From Enterobacter oligotrophicus (lineage in GTDB: Bacteria > Pseudomonadota > Gammaproteobacteria > Enterobacterales > Enterobacteriaceae), in the NCBI RefSeq assembly GCF_009176645.1, contig NZ_AP019007.1, positions 372,001 through 436,000 of the forward strand: DNA of 64,000 nucleotides, in the 5' to 3' direction. Shown one piece after another: positions 35,544-44,683 of this stretch. A program made the translations under genes and the position numbers. The notes below the pieces were generated by a model that searched no databases, was not told the origin of the DNA, and saw only the letters and a program-made list of their open reading frames with translations. Positions within the stretch are counted from its first letter, which is position 1. Each line of letters opens with the position of its first letter.

Positions 35544-37928
35544 TTAATGCATCGTCACATCAGGACTTTGATCTGATCCAGCACTATCCATTGCTGTTGC
35601 ACACGGTTCAGCCAGTTCGATTGTTTTAGTGACGGATGCCGGCCCCATTTTTTGTAAATAACAGCATTTCATTCTGATGTTACCTGTTGTACCAATTTCG
35701 ACATCTCCCTCCTTCAGTCGAATATAGGCCCCTCCACAACTCAGGGTCAGTTCTGTTTTTGCCGTAACTAAAACCTGATTATCTTTACTGGCTACTGTCA
35801 GCGTGTCTTTTGCTAAAAGATCCATTGCATCACCCTGTGCCTGAATTTCAACCTTGCCCTGACTAGCAAAAATTTTAATTCCCATTTTTTGGGCAAACAG
35901 GCTAATCGTCTCTTTCACACCCAGTCGAAATTTTTTCGCTACGCTGATATCTACATCAGCACCTGTAGTCGCAATCAAATTTTCACCTGATGAAAGCTGT
36001 ATACTTGCGGGTGTGATATGAGCAATCCCCGCAGGCGCAGATAAAAGTAAAGCCTGTTGCTTCAATTCGGTGAGTACATCAGCCATCAGTGTCTTCTGAC
36101 GTGCAATATCAGCTAATTCTGCTTTCGCTTTCTCTGCTGCAAAACGTATCCCTTCGGCATCCTGTAACGCTGCCTTGAGACCATCAAGCGCTGCCTGCAT
36201 CTCAAGTTGTAAACCTGTAGCTTCTTCCTGGCGATCGGCGGTAATAAATACCCCTTTCCCGCCACGAATGCTCACCCACTTATCCGTTCGCAGTTCCGCA
36301 CCTTCACCGCGCAGCGCCCTAGATGCGTCCACATTGTGCCCCAGGTTCAGCTGCGTCTTGCCGCCGTACTCAGTACTGAGCTTAATATGCTCCTCGCCGC
36401 GCCTGTCCTCCATCCGCAGCTTGTTGTTCGTCGGTGTGCGGATCACATTACGGGTGCTGTTCTTCTCCGTAACATGGTCAACATGCCGCGAATCATGCAA
36501 CGCATGGGCGATATACGGGCGGTCAGGATCACCTTCATGGAACGCGATCGCCACTTCCGTGCCCTGGATCAGCGGGAAGTGAAACCCATATACATCCCCG
36601 CCGTAGGGTTTAGCGAGACGCACTGGCATACTCTCCTGCCCCTGCGACTTGTCATCCCGATCGGCATCAAACTTCACCCGGTACAGGCCGGATGCATCCT
36701 GCCAAGCGTAGATATCGTTGGTTTTCGCACTGGTGACGCGGGCTGTCATTGTTCCCGTAACTTTTGGACGTGGCAGCGGCTCAGGACGCCAGCACACCGT
36801 TTCACTGTAAGGAACAGCAAGTAAAGTCACCTTCATGGCATCCCTGCGGCTGGCAGTGAACCCGGTTCCGGTAATTAATACCGGGTTCTGCAAGGGAGCA
36901 GGCAACGTCGGCGGCAGACTGTCTGTGATCGTCAGCACCTGAGCGGGTGCCAGCGTGGCGTCCGTGCTGTTGCCGGTAATCAGCGTCTGGTTTGCCAGAA
37001 AACGTTCGTGATCGAGGCGGGCAAAAAAGTTGGCGGTCTCCGCCTCTGGGTCCGTTTTGTCGCCGCGCGCCAGATGACGCAGACGGTAATGATAAGCATC
37101 CCCATAAGTCACCCCTTCACCGTCTCCCAGAGTCATATCTGCAGGCGCAGACTGCAGTATGCTCTGTGCGTCACGGTGGTTATAATCACGGGCAGTCACG
37201 CTCGCTTCAACCACATTGTGCGTAACATTCAGCCCCCACACCGATTCAGTACCGCTGTCGCTCATTCCTGACGGGCTGTTTATGGGCAGGGTTTTTCCAA
37301 ATATCAAAGCACGCTGCGCATCGGCAAAGTGCACCACTTCCGTCTGCGAATCTTGCTGCAGGGTGAACCAGTAAAATATTCCCACCTCCGCCAGCAGGCG
37401 CTGGATAAACGCCAGATCGCTTTCCTGATACTGGTTTATCTGCTCGCGCTTTGGATAACTCTGTTTAAGATTGAATTCATATTCCCAGCCTTTCAGGCCG
37501 TGTTCCGTCAGGATTTGCCCCACCACTTCCGGAACCGATTTGTTGACAAAAAAGCGGTGGGTGCGGAACTGTTTGTCCAGCAGGGAGAGGAAAGGTTTAA
37601 GCGTGATCCGGTATAGCGTTTGGTCAGCAGAGCCGGAGAGACGTCTGAAATCAGTAATAACGCCATGTACTTTTTTCTGCTCAATCAGACTGTCCAGTAA
37701 GCCGGAACACATCGTCAGGTTTGCCGATTTACGCAAGAACCAGGCTACATCAAGATGTTTGTCCGTACTGGTAAAAATAATGTCATACCTGTAAATCTTG
37801 CTTATGCCTTCAATACCGCTGAAATCTTCAACATCCAGAGGTGAGGGACATGTGGGAATATCCAGCCTGTAGCGGTTCAAGCTCTCCCTCCCAGATAAAA
37901 TGCTCTTTAGTGAATCAGTCAGATTCAT
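35544..37928 (-). CDS. vgrG: T6SS spike protein VgrG (TssI)
   Basis: 794 residues. A gp27-like base (1-380, with RYRLDIPTCPSPLDVEDFSG and QYQESDLAFIQRLLAEVGIFYWF), a gp5-like OB fold around the VRLAKPYGGDVYGFHFPLIQGTEVAIAF segment, and a needle followed by a DUF2345-type C-terminal part (about 570-770: repeated VEIQAQGDAMDLLAKDTLTV and related strands). No toxic extension is apparent; the C-terminal tail TAMDSAGSDQSPDVTMH may be the docking point for the adaptor. It overlaps the upstream lipoprotein gene by 14 bases. Confidence 0.95.
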   Translation of the reverse strand: MNLTDSLKSILSGRESLNRYRLDIPTCPSPLDVEDFSGIEGISKIYRYDIIFTSTDKHLDVAWFLRKSANLTMCSGLLDSLIEQKKVHGVITDFRRLSGSADQTLYRITLKPFLSLLDKQFRTHRFFVNKSVPEVVGQILTEHGLKGWEYEFNLKQSYPKREQINQYQESDLAFIQRLLAEVGIFYWFTLQQDSQTEVVHFADAQRALIFGKTLPINSPSGMSDSGTESVWGLNVTHNVVEASVTARDYNHRDAQSILQSAPADMTLGDGEGVTYGDAYHYRLRHLARGDKTDPEAETANFFARLDHERFLANQTLITGNSTDATLAPAQVLTITDSLPPTLPAPLQNPVLITGTGFTASRRDAMKVTLLAVPYSETVCWRPEPLPRPKVTGTMTARVTSAKTNDIYAWQDASGLYRVKFDADRDDKSQGQESMPVRLAKPYGGDVYGFHFPLIQGTEVAIAFHEGDPDRPYIAHALHDSRHVDHVTEKNSTRNVIRTPTNNKLRMEDRRGEEHIKLSTEYGGKTQLNLGHNVDASRALRGEGAELRTDKWVSIRGGKGVFITADRQEEATGLQLEMQAALDGLKAALQDAEGIRFAAEKAKAELADIARQKTLMADVLTELKQQALLLSAPAGIAHITPASIQLSSGENLIATTGADVDISVAKKFRLGVKETISLFAQKMGIKIFASQGKVEIQAQGDAMDLLAKDTLTVASKDNQVLVTAKTELTLSCGGAYIRLKEGDVEIGTTGNIRMKCCYLQKMGPASVTKTIELAEPCATAMDSAGSDQSPDVTMH

Positions 37929-38457
37929 TATTTTTCACTCCATGAAAAGATTTAAAAGGGTGTTTGCAGGAACCCTTACTTTCACTTGGGTCAGGCTGGA
38001 TCTTACTGTTTTCCAACTCGCCGTAGGGTCTCACTGCCTCCGTGTCAGTAAGCGAAATATCAAAAATACACTCGCCAGACACCTCTATCCCGGCAACCAT
38101 TCTGCGTGGCATATCCTTATAGCGCTCAGAGTGCAGGACGTATCTGACAATGAACTGGCCTTTATCAGGAAAATGATGGAATGAAGGTGAGATACATAGC
38201 TGGCCGTTTACGACACGAAGTGCGGGAGCAAATGTAATTTGTCGCTCCCTGAAGCGGGTTCCTCTTGGATCGATGGAAATACTGACTGGCTGGTAGTCCT
38301 CAGGCTCCGGGATGCTGAAACACACGTTGTCGCCTCTCGTGCTGACCAATGCTATTTCTTCAGGCCGAAGGGAATCACCGTGTCCGGGGCATCCGGACAG
38401 TAGCGTCAAGCTGAGTAAAAAAGCACACCGGGAGCAAAAGGTTATTTTTTTCACCAT
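37915..38457 (-). CDS. periplasmic lipoprotein, probable immunity to the metallopeptidase effector
   Basis: 180 residues. The signal peptide ends in the lipobox LLSGC with the lipidated Cys at 23. The mature part is beta-rich (SISIDPRGTRFRERQITFAP and RYVLHSERYKDMPRRMVAGIEVSGECIFDISL). It overlaps the effector gene by 7 bases and vgrG by 14, so all three are translated together. A lipoprotein encoded directly after a candidate toxin inside a T6SS cluster is the usual form of a periplasmic immunity protein. The target is inferred from position. Confidence 0.7.
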   Translation of the reverse strand: MVKKITFCSRCAFLLSLTLLSGCPGHGDSLRPEEIALVSTRGDNVCFSIPEPEDYQPVSISIDPRGTRFRERQITFAPALRVVNGQLCISPSFHHFPDKGQFIVRYVLHSERYKDMPRRMVAGIEVSGECIFDISLTDTEAVRPYGELENSKIQPDPSESKGSCKHPFKSFHGVKNNESD

Positions 38458-39008
38458 GGGAATCCCCGCAACGTGCTGCTATACAGTTTGCGGATAACAG
38501 GCTCAGAAATATTTCCGTCAAGCGTAATATCACCCGAGTTTCTCATATCGCACCATGTTTCGTATCCTTCCACCTGTAAAGAGAAATGGTCGGCAATAAT
38601 CTGTGCCTGCTGCTCCATGGGATATTCACTTAGTAAACGGCCATCCAGGACATAACGGTAACTTACCGCCCAGCTCACCAGACCCCGTCCGATAACATTC
38701 ATTCCCTTTTCACGTTGCCAGACATGACTCATTTCGTGAATGAAAAGATGTTGCAGAAAAGGCACGGCTGATGCGTAATCATCTCTATACCAGTGGCGAA
38801 AATAAATCTCGCCATTTGGGGTCATCGCCGTCTTTTTGTCCTGCAGTCCAAAGGGAAGGTAACTGTCATAATGGATCCAGACCTCATGGTATGGGATCGT
38901 AAACCTAAAAACCGACTTTGCCAGCGCAATCTCCCCTAAAGTCAGCAACCGCAGTTTACCCTCTTTCTTTCCCTTCTTTTCATTGCCTTTATCATGGATG
39001 GTCATCAC
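38451..39008 (-). CDS. zinc-metallopeptidase T6SS effector candidate
   Basis: 185 residues, no signal peptide. The zinc motif HEMSH is at 91-95 (HExxH), in LFIHEMSHVWQREKGMNVIG. A downstream EQQAQIIADHF (132-142) offers the third ligand (E132 or D140/H141). The region before it (YHEVWIHYDSYLPFG, then MTPNGEIYF) resembles the small metallopeptidase family annotated as vgr-related proteins. It overlaps clpV by 4 bases and the lipoprotein gene by 7. A periplasmic immunity partner suggests it acts in the periplasm, on peptidoglycan or an envelope protein. The substrate cannot be read from sequence. Confidence 0.75.
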   Translation of the reverse strand: MMTIHDKGNEKKGKKEGKLRLLTLGEIALAKSVFRFTIPYHEVWIHYDSYLPFGLQDKKTAMTPNGEIYFRHWYRDDYASAVPFLQHLFIHEMSHVWQREKGMNVIGRGLVSWAVSYRYVLDGRLLSEYPMEQQAQIIADHFSLQVEGYETWCDMRNSGDITLDGNISEPVIRKLYSSTLRGFPW

Positions 39009-41644
39009 TCACCATCCTGCTGTAACTCAATGACAACCCCCAGTTCCTCACTCCAGCCCATCGTCAGGCACTGCGGTTTCTGCCCCGCCGCCATATGACT
39101 TAACAGTTGCTGGCTCAGCACCGGCAATATCTGCTGGTTCAGAAGGCTGTCGACGTTTCGCGCCCCGGTATCCGGCAGCAGACAAGCGCTGGTCAGCGCA
39201 TCAGAAAGGCTGTCAGCTATAACGGTTTTCATGCCATAGTGGCGCGCCAGGCGTTTACTCACCTGATTCAGCTTCATCCCCACAATCGTGCGCATCGCAG
39301 CCTGTGCCAGCGGACGGTAAATCACCGTCTGGAAACGGGCCAGCAGCGCAGGCTGGAAGTGATCGCGCAGCAGCGGGCGCAGCAGCTCCTGCAGGTCCGG
39401 TTCGGTCGCCTCCGGCTGTCCGTCCAGCATCTGCATGATATGGTCGCTGCCGAGATTGGAGGTCATCAGAATGACCGTGTTGCGAAAATCAATTTCCCGC
39501 CCCTCGCCGTCGCGCATAAAGCCCCGGTCAAACACCTGGTAGAACAGGTTCATCACGTCCCGGTGCGCCTTTTCCACTTCATCCAGCAACACCACGCTGT
39601 ACGGGCGTTTGCGCACGGCTTCGGTGAGGATACCGCCCTGCCCGTAGCCGACGTAGCCCGGAGGGGAACCCTTGAGCTGGGAGACGGTATGCGGCTCCTG
39701 GTACTCAGAAAGATTGATGGTGATCAGGGATTTCTCGCCGCCAAACAGCTCATCCGCCAGCGCCAGTGCCGTTTCGGTCTTGCCGGTTCCGCTCGGACCA
39801 ACCAGCAGGAACACCCCCTGCGGACCGTTCTCCGGCGCAAGCCCGGTTTTGGATGCACGAAGCCGTTGAGCGATGGCGTTCAGTGCGGCGTCCTGGCCCA
39901 CCACGCGTCTGCCGAGGTTGTCTTCCAGGCTCAGCAGTTCGGTCTGCTCGTCTTTCATCAGGGAAGAGAGCGGCACGCCGGTCCAGTCGGCGATAACCGT
40001 GGCGACGGTGCGCGCATCCACATCCAGCCCCAGCAGCGGGTTGTTTTGCTGAACTGCACTGAGCTGACTTTGCAAATCAGCGGTTTCCGCCTGGCGGGAG
40101 ATATCACTGCGGCAGGCAAGAAGTTCTTCCGTCAGTTTCAGCTCCTGGCCGTACTGCGTTTCCCGTTCGTCGAGCTGCAGGATAATGCGGATTTCGTCCT
40201 GTTCGATGGCGGCCAGCCGTTCGCCGTGAGCGCTGTTACCCACCGCGATATCCTCCAGCAGCGCCTGCTTTTCCATCGCCAGGGCCGTGAGCTGCGCCTT
40301 CATCCGGGTCAGTGGCTCCGGCACGGTGTCCAGGCTCATGCGCACGCGGGCCGAAGCCGTGTCCAGAAGGTCCACCGCCTTGTCCGGCAGCTGGCGACCG
40401 GTCAGGTAACGTCTGGACAGGTTGACCGCCGCCCTGACAGCCTCATCGGTAATGTGCACCCCGTGGTGCTGTGCGTAGCGTGATTTCAGACCACGCAGCA
40501 TCAGGCAGGCGGTGTCGTCGTCCGGCTCGTCCACTTTCACCATCTGGAAGCGACGTTCCAGCGCCGCATCACGCTCAAAATACTGCTTGTATTCAGACCA
40601 GGTCGTCGCGGCGATGGTTCTGAGTTCGCCACGCGCGAGCGCGGGTTTCAGCAGGTTGGCCGCATCCGCGCCGCCCGCCTGGTTGCCTGCGCCAATAATG
40701 GTGTGGGCTTCGTCGATAAACAGCAGAACGGGAGCGGGTGACTGCTGCACCGCTTCAATGATGTTTTTCAGGCGCTGCTCGAATTCGCCCTTCACACCCG
40801 CCCCTGCCTGCAGCAGACCGAGGTCGAGGGTACGAACTGAGACCGGCTTCAGCGCGTCCGGCACGTTGCCCTCATGAATGCGCAGCGCCAGTCCTTCCAC
40901 GAGGGCAGTCTTGCCGACGCCGGGCTCGCCCACCAGAATCGGGTTGTTCTTGCGGCGACGCGACAGGATATCCACCATCTGACGGATTTCGTTGTCGCGG
41001 CCAAACACCGGGTCGATTTTACCGTCGCGGGCGCGTGCAGTGACGTCGAGGGTGAACTTGTCCAGCGCGTTCTGCAGCGCAGGGGTCAGTTCCCCATCCT
41101 TTATACCGGCATTCACCGGACGGCCAACGAACTCCACCTCACCGCCCTGCGCCAGCTCCGCTTCCTGCTGCACCTCCGGGCGCTCGTCCGACTGCGCATC
41201 CAGCAGCGGGCGCAGGCGTTCAAGCTGGCTCTGCGCCAGCGTCAGCAGCGGCCACAGACCATCGCAGCGCACCCGTTTCGGTTTATCCACCAGGGCCATC
41301 AGCAGATGAATGCTGCGGATCTGTTCTTCACCTGCCAGCGAGGCGCACAGCCAGGCGTCCTGCATCAGCGCCTGAAGGCTGTCCGACAGCTGCGGACGGC
41401 TGCGCACCGAACGGGGCAGCGAATCCATAAAGGTAAGCAAATCCTGCCAGATGGCGTCCATATCCCATTCATAGCGGCGGGCCAGCACCGTCAGGTCACC
41501 CTCACCCTGCTCCAGCAGTTTCAGCAACCAGTGTTCGGGCAGGATTTCCGCATGGGCGCGGGTCTGGCACAGGGAGGCAGCGCCTTCCATCGCGCGGGCA
41601 CAGTAAGGGTTAAGACGGCGTAACAGGATGGCTGGATTTTCCAT
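39005..41644 (-). CDS. clpV: T6SS sheath-recycling AAA+ ATPase ClpV (TssH)
   Basis: 879 residues. An N-terminal Clp-N region (1-160) binds the contracted sheath. The first AAA+ module has Walker A GEPGVGKT (239-246) and Walker B LLFIDEAH (307-314). A middle coiled coil (about 440-530) follows. The second module has GPSGTGKT (616-623) and [11 protein letters not shown]. It unfolds TssB/TssC after firing so that the sheath can be reused. The order hcp then clpV, with the effector genes after it, resembles the EAEC sci-1 layout. Confidence 0.96.
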   Translation of the reverse strand: MENPAILLRRLNPYCARAMEGAASLCQTRAHAEILPEHWLLKLLEQGEGDLTVLARRYEWDMDAIWQDLLTFMDSLPRSVRSRPQLSDSLQALMQDAWLCASLAGEEQIRSIHLLMALVDKPKRVRCDGLWPLLTLAQSQLERLRPLLDAQSDERPEVQQEAELAQGGEVEFVGRPVNAGIKDGELTPALQNALDKFTLDVTARARDGKIDPVFGRDNEIRQMVDILSRRRKNNPILVGEPGVGKTALVEGLALRIHEGNVPDALKPVSVRTLDLGLLQAGAGVKGEFEQRLKNIIEAVQQSPAPVLLFIDEAHTIIGAGNQAGGADAANLLKPALARGELRTIAATTWSEYKQYFERDAALERRFQMVKVDEPDDDTACLMLRGLKSRYAQHHGVHITDEAVRAAVNLSRRYLTGRQLPDKAVDLLDTASARVRMSLDTVPEPLTRMKAQLTALAMEKQALLEDIAVGNSAHGERLAAIEQDEIRIILQLDERETQYGQELKLTEELLACRSDISRQAETADLQSQLSAVQQNNPLLGLDVDARTVATVIADWTGVPLSSLMKDEQTELLSLEDNLGRRVVGQDAALNAIAQRLRASKTGLAPENGPQGVFLLVGPSGTGKTETALALADELFGGEKSLITINLSEYQEPHTVSQLKGSPPGYVGYGQGGILTEAVRKRPYSVVLLDEVEKAHRDVMNLFYQVFDRGFMRDGEGREIDFRNTVILMTSNLGSDHIMQMLDGQPEATEPDLQELLRPLLRDHFQPALLARFQTVIYRPLAQAAMRTIVGMKLNQVSKRLARHYGMKTVIADSLSDALTSACLLPDTGARNVDSLLNQQILPVLSQQLLSHMAAGQKPQCLTMGWSEELGVVIELQQDGE

Positions 41645-41777
41645 GAGACTCTCTCTTTATCAGTTCCGGACACGCTACCGCCCGTCGCTTTTCCTTCTTC
41701 AGGAACCCTAAGCGCATAAGGTCAGGCAGGCAGATTGTGTTTTTCTTTGCTGAACGCCCGCAGTCACAGGCGCTCAG

Positions 41778-41805
41778 CAAAAAAAGCAGACGGAAAACCG
41801 TCTGC
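41778..41805 (-). terminator. rho-independent terminator after hcp
   Basis: GCAGACGG (41786-41793), loop AAAA, CCGTCTGC (41798-41805). On the minus strand a run of seven or eight U follows (41785 back to 41778). It lies 9 bases after the hcp stop, so it will hold hcp levels high relative to clpV and beyond. Confidence 0.85.
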
Positions 41806-41813
41806 TCGGGCTG

Positions 41814-42305
41814 TCAGGCAGTGGTACGTTCGTTCCAGGAGTCGGAATGAATAATGTTGCCGTCCTTGTAGGTCCAGGTGATTTTTTCGTAACGCAGTTC
41901 GATCTGCTCAAGGTGGTTATGCTTCTCGAAAGCCGGGTCCTTGATGTCGTGCATCTTCGGATTCACTTTCACCAGCTTCACGTTTTCCAGTTTGGTGTTG
42001 AAATATTCCACTTCCTGGCCCGCGTCGTTGATTTTGTACCACTTGAATTCAGCAGATTTCAGGGTCTGGCCAGTGGTCACCGCCTTGTACAGATACGGGC
42101 TGGAGGAGTCGATCTCCTTGGTGAACAGGAACGGCGTGTGGATACGCGTGCCGGTCAGCTTGCCGGTGTTGTTATCGGTCGGGATGTACAGATTATGTTC
42201 CTGCGCCACCACTTCGATGCTGCCTTCACGGTCCTTCACGTCCACGGAACCTTTGATGTCCGCGCCGCCGTCGTCCTTCAGCCACAGATAAACAGGAATT
42301 GCCAT
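41814..42305 (-). CDS. hcp: T6SS tube protein Hcp (TssD)
   Basis: 163 residues, the common length. MAIPVYLWLKDDGGADIKGSV at the start and EVVAQEHNLYIPTDNNTGKLTGTRIHTPFLFTKEID are typical; KITWTYKDGNIIHSDSWNE closes the protein. Hexameric rings stack into the inner tube fired by the sheath and can carry small effectors. It follows tagL with 5 bases between. A strong terminator after it suggests separate high expression of the upstream genes. Confidence 0.97.
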   Translation of the reverse strand: MAIPVYLWLKDDGGADIKGSVDVKDREGSIEVVAQEHNLYIPTDNNTGKLTGTRIHTPFLFTKEIDSSSPYLYKAVTTGQTLKSAEFKWYKINDAGQEVEYFNTKLENVKLVKVNPKMHDIKDPAFEKHNHLEQIELRYEKITWTYKDGNIIHSDSWNERTTA

Positions 42306-42310
42306 GTTAA

Positions 42311-44026
42311 TTACTCCATTTCATTTTTTGATACGCCATCATCCGATGACGCGGGTGTGTTGCCCGGTAACTGGCAGGCATTTGCCTGCGGTACCAGACT
42401 GATTTCGACACGGCGGTTAAGCGCACGGCCTTCCGGTGTGTCATTGGTGGCAACAGGGCGACTTTCTCCATAGCCCTGCACCGCAAAACAGCTCTCCGGC
42501 ACATCACCGGTGTCACGCATCCAGTCACGGACAGACTCAGCGCGTTTAAGGGAGAGCACCTGGTTGGATTTGTCATCGCCCGTGCTGTCGGTATGGCCCG
42601 CCACCACAATTAGCCAGCCGGGTTTCGCTTTAATGCCGACCAGCGAGTTCACCAGCAGCTTTGTTGAGCCGGGCTTCAGCACCCATTTTCCGGTGTCGAA
42701 CAGAGACATGCTGTCGAGGCGGATAGTCTGCGGCCCCTGCACAATCTTCTTTATTACCGGACGGGGCGGTGGAGGAGGTGCCCAGTCAGTCAGCGCTGCT
42801 TCCACGGGTGGTATCAGTCGCATTCCCTGGTACAACCCCAGCCCATAGCGCAATGGCTCACCACGGCGTTTCCAGTCATCCAACTGATGGCTGTCGGCGC
42901 GAAGACGTTGCTGGGCCTGCTGTTTCGGTGCCGGAGGCGTGCCGTTGAGACGGTGGTATACAGCAAGATGGTCTCCCACACTGCGCACCAGACGCTGGTT
43001 GTTGATAAAGGACGCCAGCATCGCCAGCGCAAGAAAGAGAAAACCAATACCACCGGCCAGACGTACATCCTGCATTCGACGACTGATCCCGTGGCGGCGT
43101 GGCAGATATGCCAGCAGAACCTCTGGCAGAGGCAGCATCCCGGTTATAGATGTGCATACAGGGGAAAGTGTGGTGATACCCGTTATCTGCTGTTGCCAGA
43201 GATTATCCTCAACCGCAGTGACGGGTGTCAGGCAAACACCAGTGGCACAAATTTTTAGGGGAAGAAGCTCTCCCTGCCGGATACTGAGCGGGCGGGTAAC
43301 ATGACGTTCAGTCAGCGCCAGCACGCTGTCCAGCCACAACGTCTGATAAAGGCGTGAGGCATAGCTTCCGGACTCCCGCTGCCAGTCAGCAACCGGTAGA
43401 GCCACATGACCATTCTGCCGGACCCTCAAGCCAGGCAAATCCGGCGTCACGGTAAACCAGCAAGTATCTTCCTGAATTTCACTCGCAGGAGGGGACACCC
43501 AGACCACGCTCCAGACGGGCGGCAGGCCGTTCAGCCATGTACGGCACTGCGCAATGCTGCGTCGCCATCCACGCAGAGACTGCGCCAGTGTTTCGTCCTG
43601 AGTGTGCTGCTCCGGTAATATCGCCAACAATACAGAAGCCTGCGACACCAGCGCCGGGCACCGGGCTGCCAGATGCTGCGCCAGCAACGGCAACTGTTCC
43701 GCGTTCTCTGCCCGCATATACCAGCCCTGGCGGGTTTCACGATAAGCCGCCCCCGCAGGGAACAGGGAGGCGGTATCGCCACAAACCAGCACCACTGCAC
43801 CCTGAAAATCTTCAGGCGGCAAACAGTTCTCTGTTATCTGTGTGCTAACGACCTGACGGTATTGACGCAGTTGCCACTGACGCCACAGCAGCGCACCACT
43901 GACCAGTACAATGCAGAGGCTGAGCACCGCCCTGCTCCAGACAGACAGCGGCCAGAATCCCAGCACCAGCCACAGAGCCAGAACAGTGGCGAGAACGGTC
44001 ATCACCGTACGCGAAAGTTCACGCAT
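42311..44026 (-). CDS. tagL: T6SS peptidoglycan-anchoring protein TagL (OmpA-type C-terminus)
   Basis: 571 residues. Three membrane helices (about 8-25, 31-48 and 325-345), with a cytoplasmic region between helices 2 and 3, and a C-terminal periplasmic OmpA/MotB peptidoglycan-binding domain (about 435-560). Its marks are AGHTDSTGDDKSNQVLSLKRAESV and GYGESRPVATNDTPEGRALNRRVEI. EAEC TagL has the same size and topology and ties the membrane complex to the cell wall. The N-terminal half resembles the membrane-cytoplasm layout of TssM. It lies between tssL and hcp, 3 bases from tssL. Confidence 0.88.
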   Translation of the reverse strand: MRELSRTVMTVLATVLALWLVLGFWPLSVWSRAVLSLCIVLVSGALLWRQWQLRQYRQVVSTQITENCLPPEDFQGAVVLVCGDTASLFPAGAAYRETRQGWYMRAENAEQLPLLAQHLAARCPALVSQASVLLAILPEQHTQDETLAQSLRGWRRSIAQCRTWLNGLPPVWSVVWVSPPASEIQEDTCWFTVTPDLPGLRVRQNGHVALPVADWQRESGSYASRLYQTLWLDSVLALTERHVTRPLSIRQGELLPLKICATGVCLTPVTAVEDNLWQQQITGITTLSPVCTSITGMLPLPEVLLAYLPRRHGISRRMQDVRLAGGIGFLFLALAMLASFINNQRLVRSVGDHLAVYHRLNGTPPAPKQQAQQRLRADSHQLDDWKRRGEPLRYGLGLYQGMRLIPPVEAALTDWAPPPPPRPVIKKIVQGPQTIRLDSMSLFDTGKWVLKPGSTKLLVNSLVGIKAKPGWLIVVAGHTDSTGDDKSNQVLSLKRAESVRDWMRDTGDVPESCFAVQGYGESRPVATNDTPEGRALNRRVEISLVPQANACQLPGNTPASSDDGVSKNEME

Positions 44027-44029
44027 GCC

Positions 44030-44683
44030 TTATCCCTGCCCTGCGATCTGCGCTACCATCTGCGACAGGACAGAAGAGAACGTGAACCACAGCCCCGCCA
44101 ACACCGCAAAACCGGTCATCCAACCCAGCCAGTACATTCGGCGTCCACTACTTAAACGGGATGCTCTGACCACCACTGGAGCCTCCTGCGCCAGAGTGAA
44201 TGACGGAACCTGTTCGCCAAGCGCCCGAATCACATCCTCCCGACGTTCGTCGTCCTGTTCGCGGTACTGCCCGACAAAACCCAGTTGCAAGGTTCTGTAC
44301 AGGCATGTCAGCACTGCCACATCCGGTGCCGGTTCGCGCAGAATTGTACGGATACGCTCCCACAGTTCTTCCCCGGCATTCAGGGTGCTGAAAAAACGGG
44401 CCTGTAGCGGGTCTTTACGCCATCTGCGGTACCCGTCATCCTGTTTGTCACGGTTCATTACGCTCTCATCCAGTAGCGCACAGTAGGCATACAGCATCCG
44501 TTCGCAGCTAGTTTCACTGAATCCGGCCTGCGTCAGCGATTCTCGGGCGTCATTTACCCAGCGACAGGCCCGGCGGTAGAGCGCATCTCCGTCTTTGATC
44601 TCCTGTCCACTGCGCAACTGGCTGACCATCAGCCAGCCCGGATAAAAGGTTTTATTTATCAGGTCAATATCAGGCGTATTCAT
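44030..44683 (-). CDS. tssL: T6SS membrane-complex protein TssL (DotU)
   Basis: 217 residues. The cytoplasmic hook domain has the DotU segments CERMLYAYCALLDESVM, ARFFSTLNAGEELWERIRTIL and TCLYRTLQLGFVGQYR. One C-terminal membrane helix (about 187-208) anchors it. This is the short form without a fused peptidoglycan-binding domain, which fits the separate TagL next door. It overlaps tssK by 4 bases. Confidence 0.95.
   Translation of the reverse strand: MNTPDIDLINKTFYPGWLMVSQLRSGQEIKDGDALYRRACRWVNDARESLTQAGFSETSCERMLYAYCALLDESVMNRDKQDDGYRRWRKDPLQARFFSTLNAGEELWERIRTILREPAPDVAVLTCLYRTLQLGFVGQYREQDDERREDVIRALGEQVPSFTLAQEAPVVVRASRLSSGRRMYWLGWMTGFAVLAGLWFTFSSVLSQMVAQIAGQG

Noticed and set aside
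37915..41644. Possible Rhs or toxin-extended VgrG
   Set aside because: No YD repeats and no C-terminal enzymatic extension on VgrG; the toxin candidates are separate genes.
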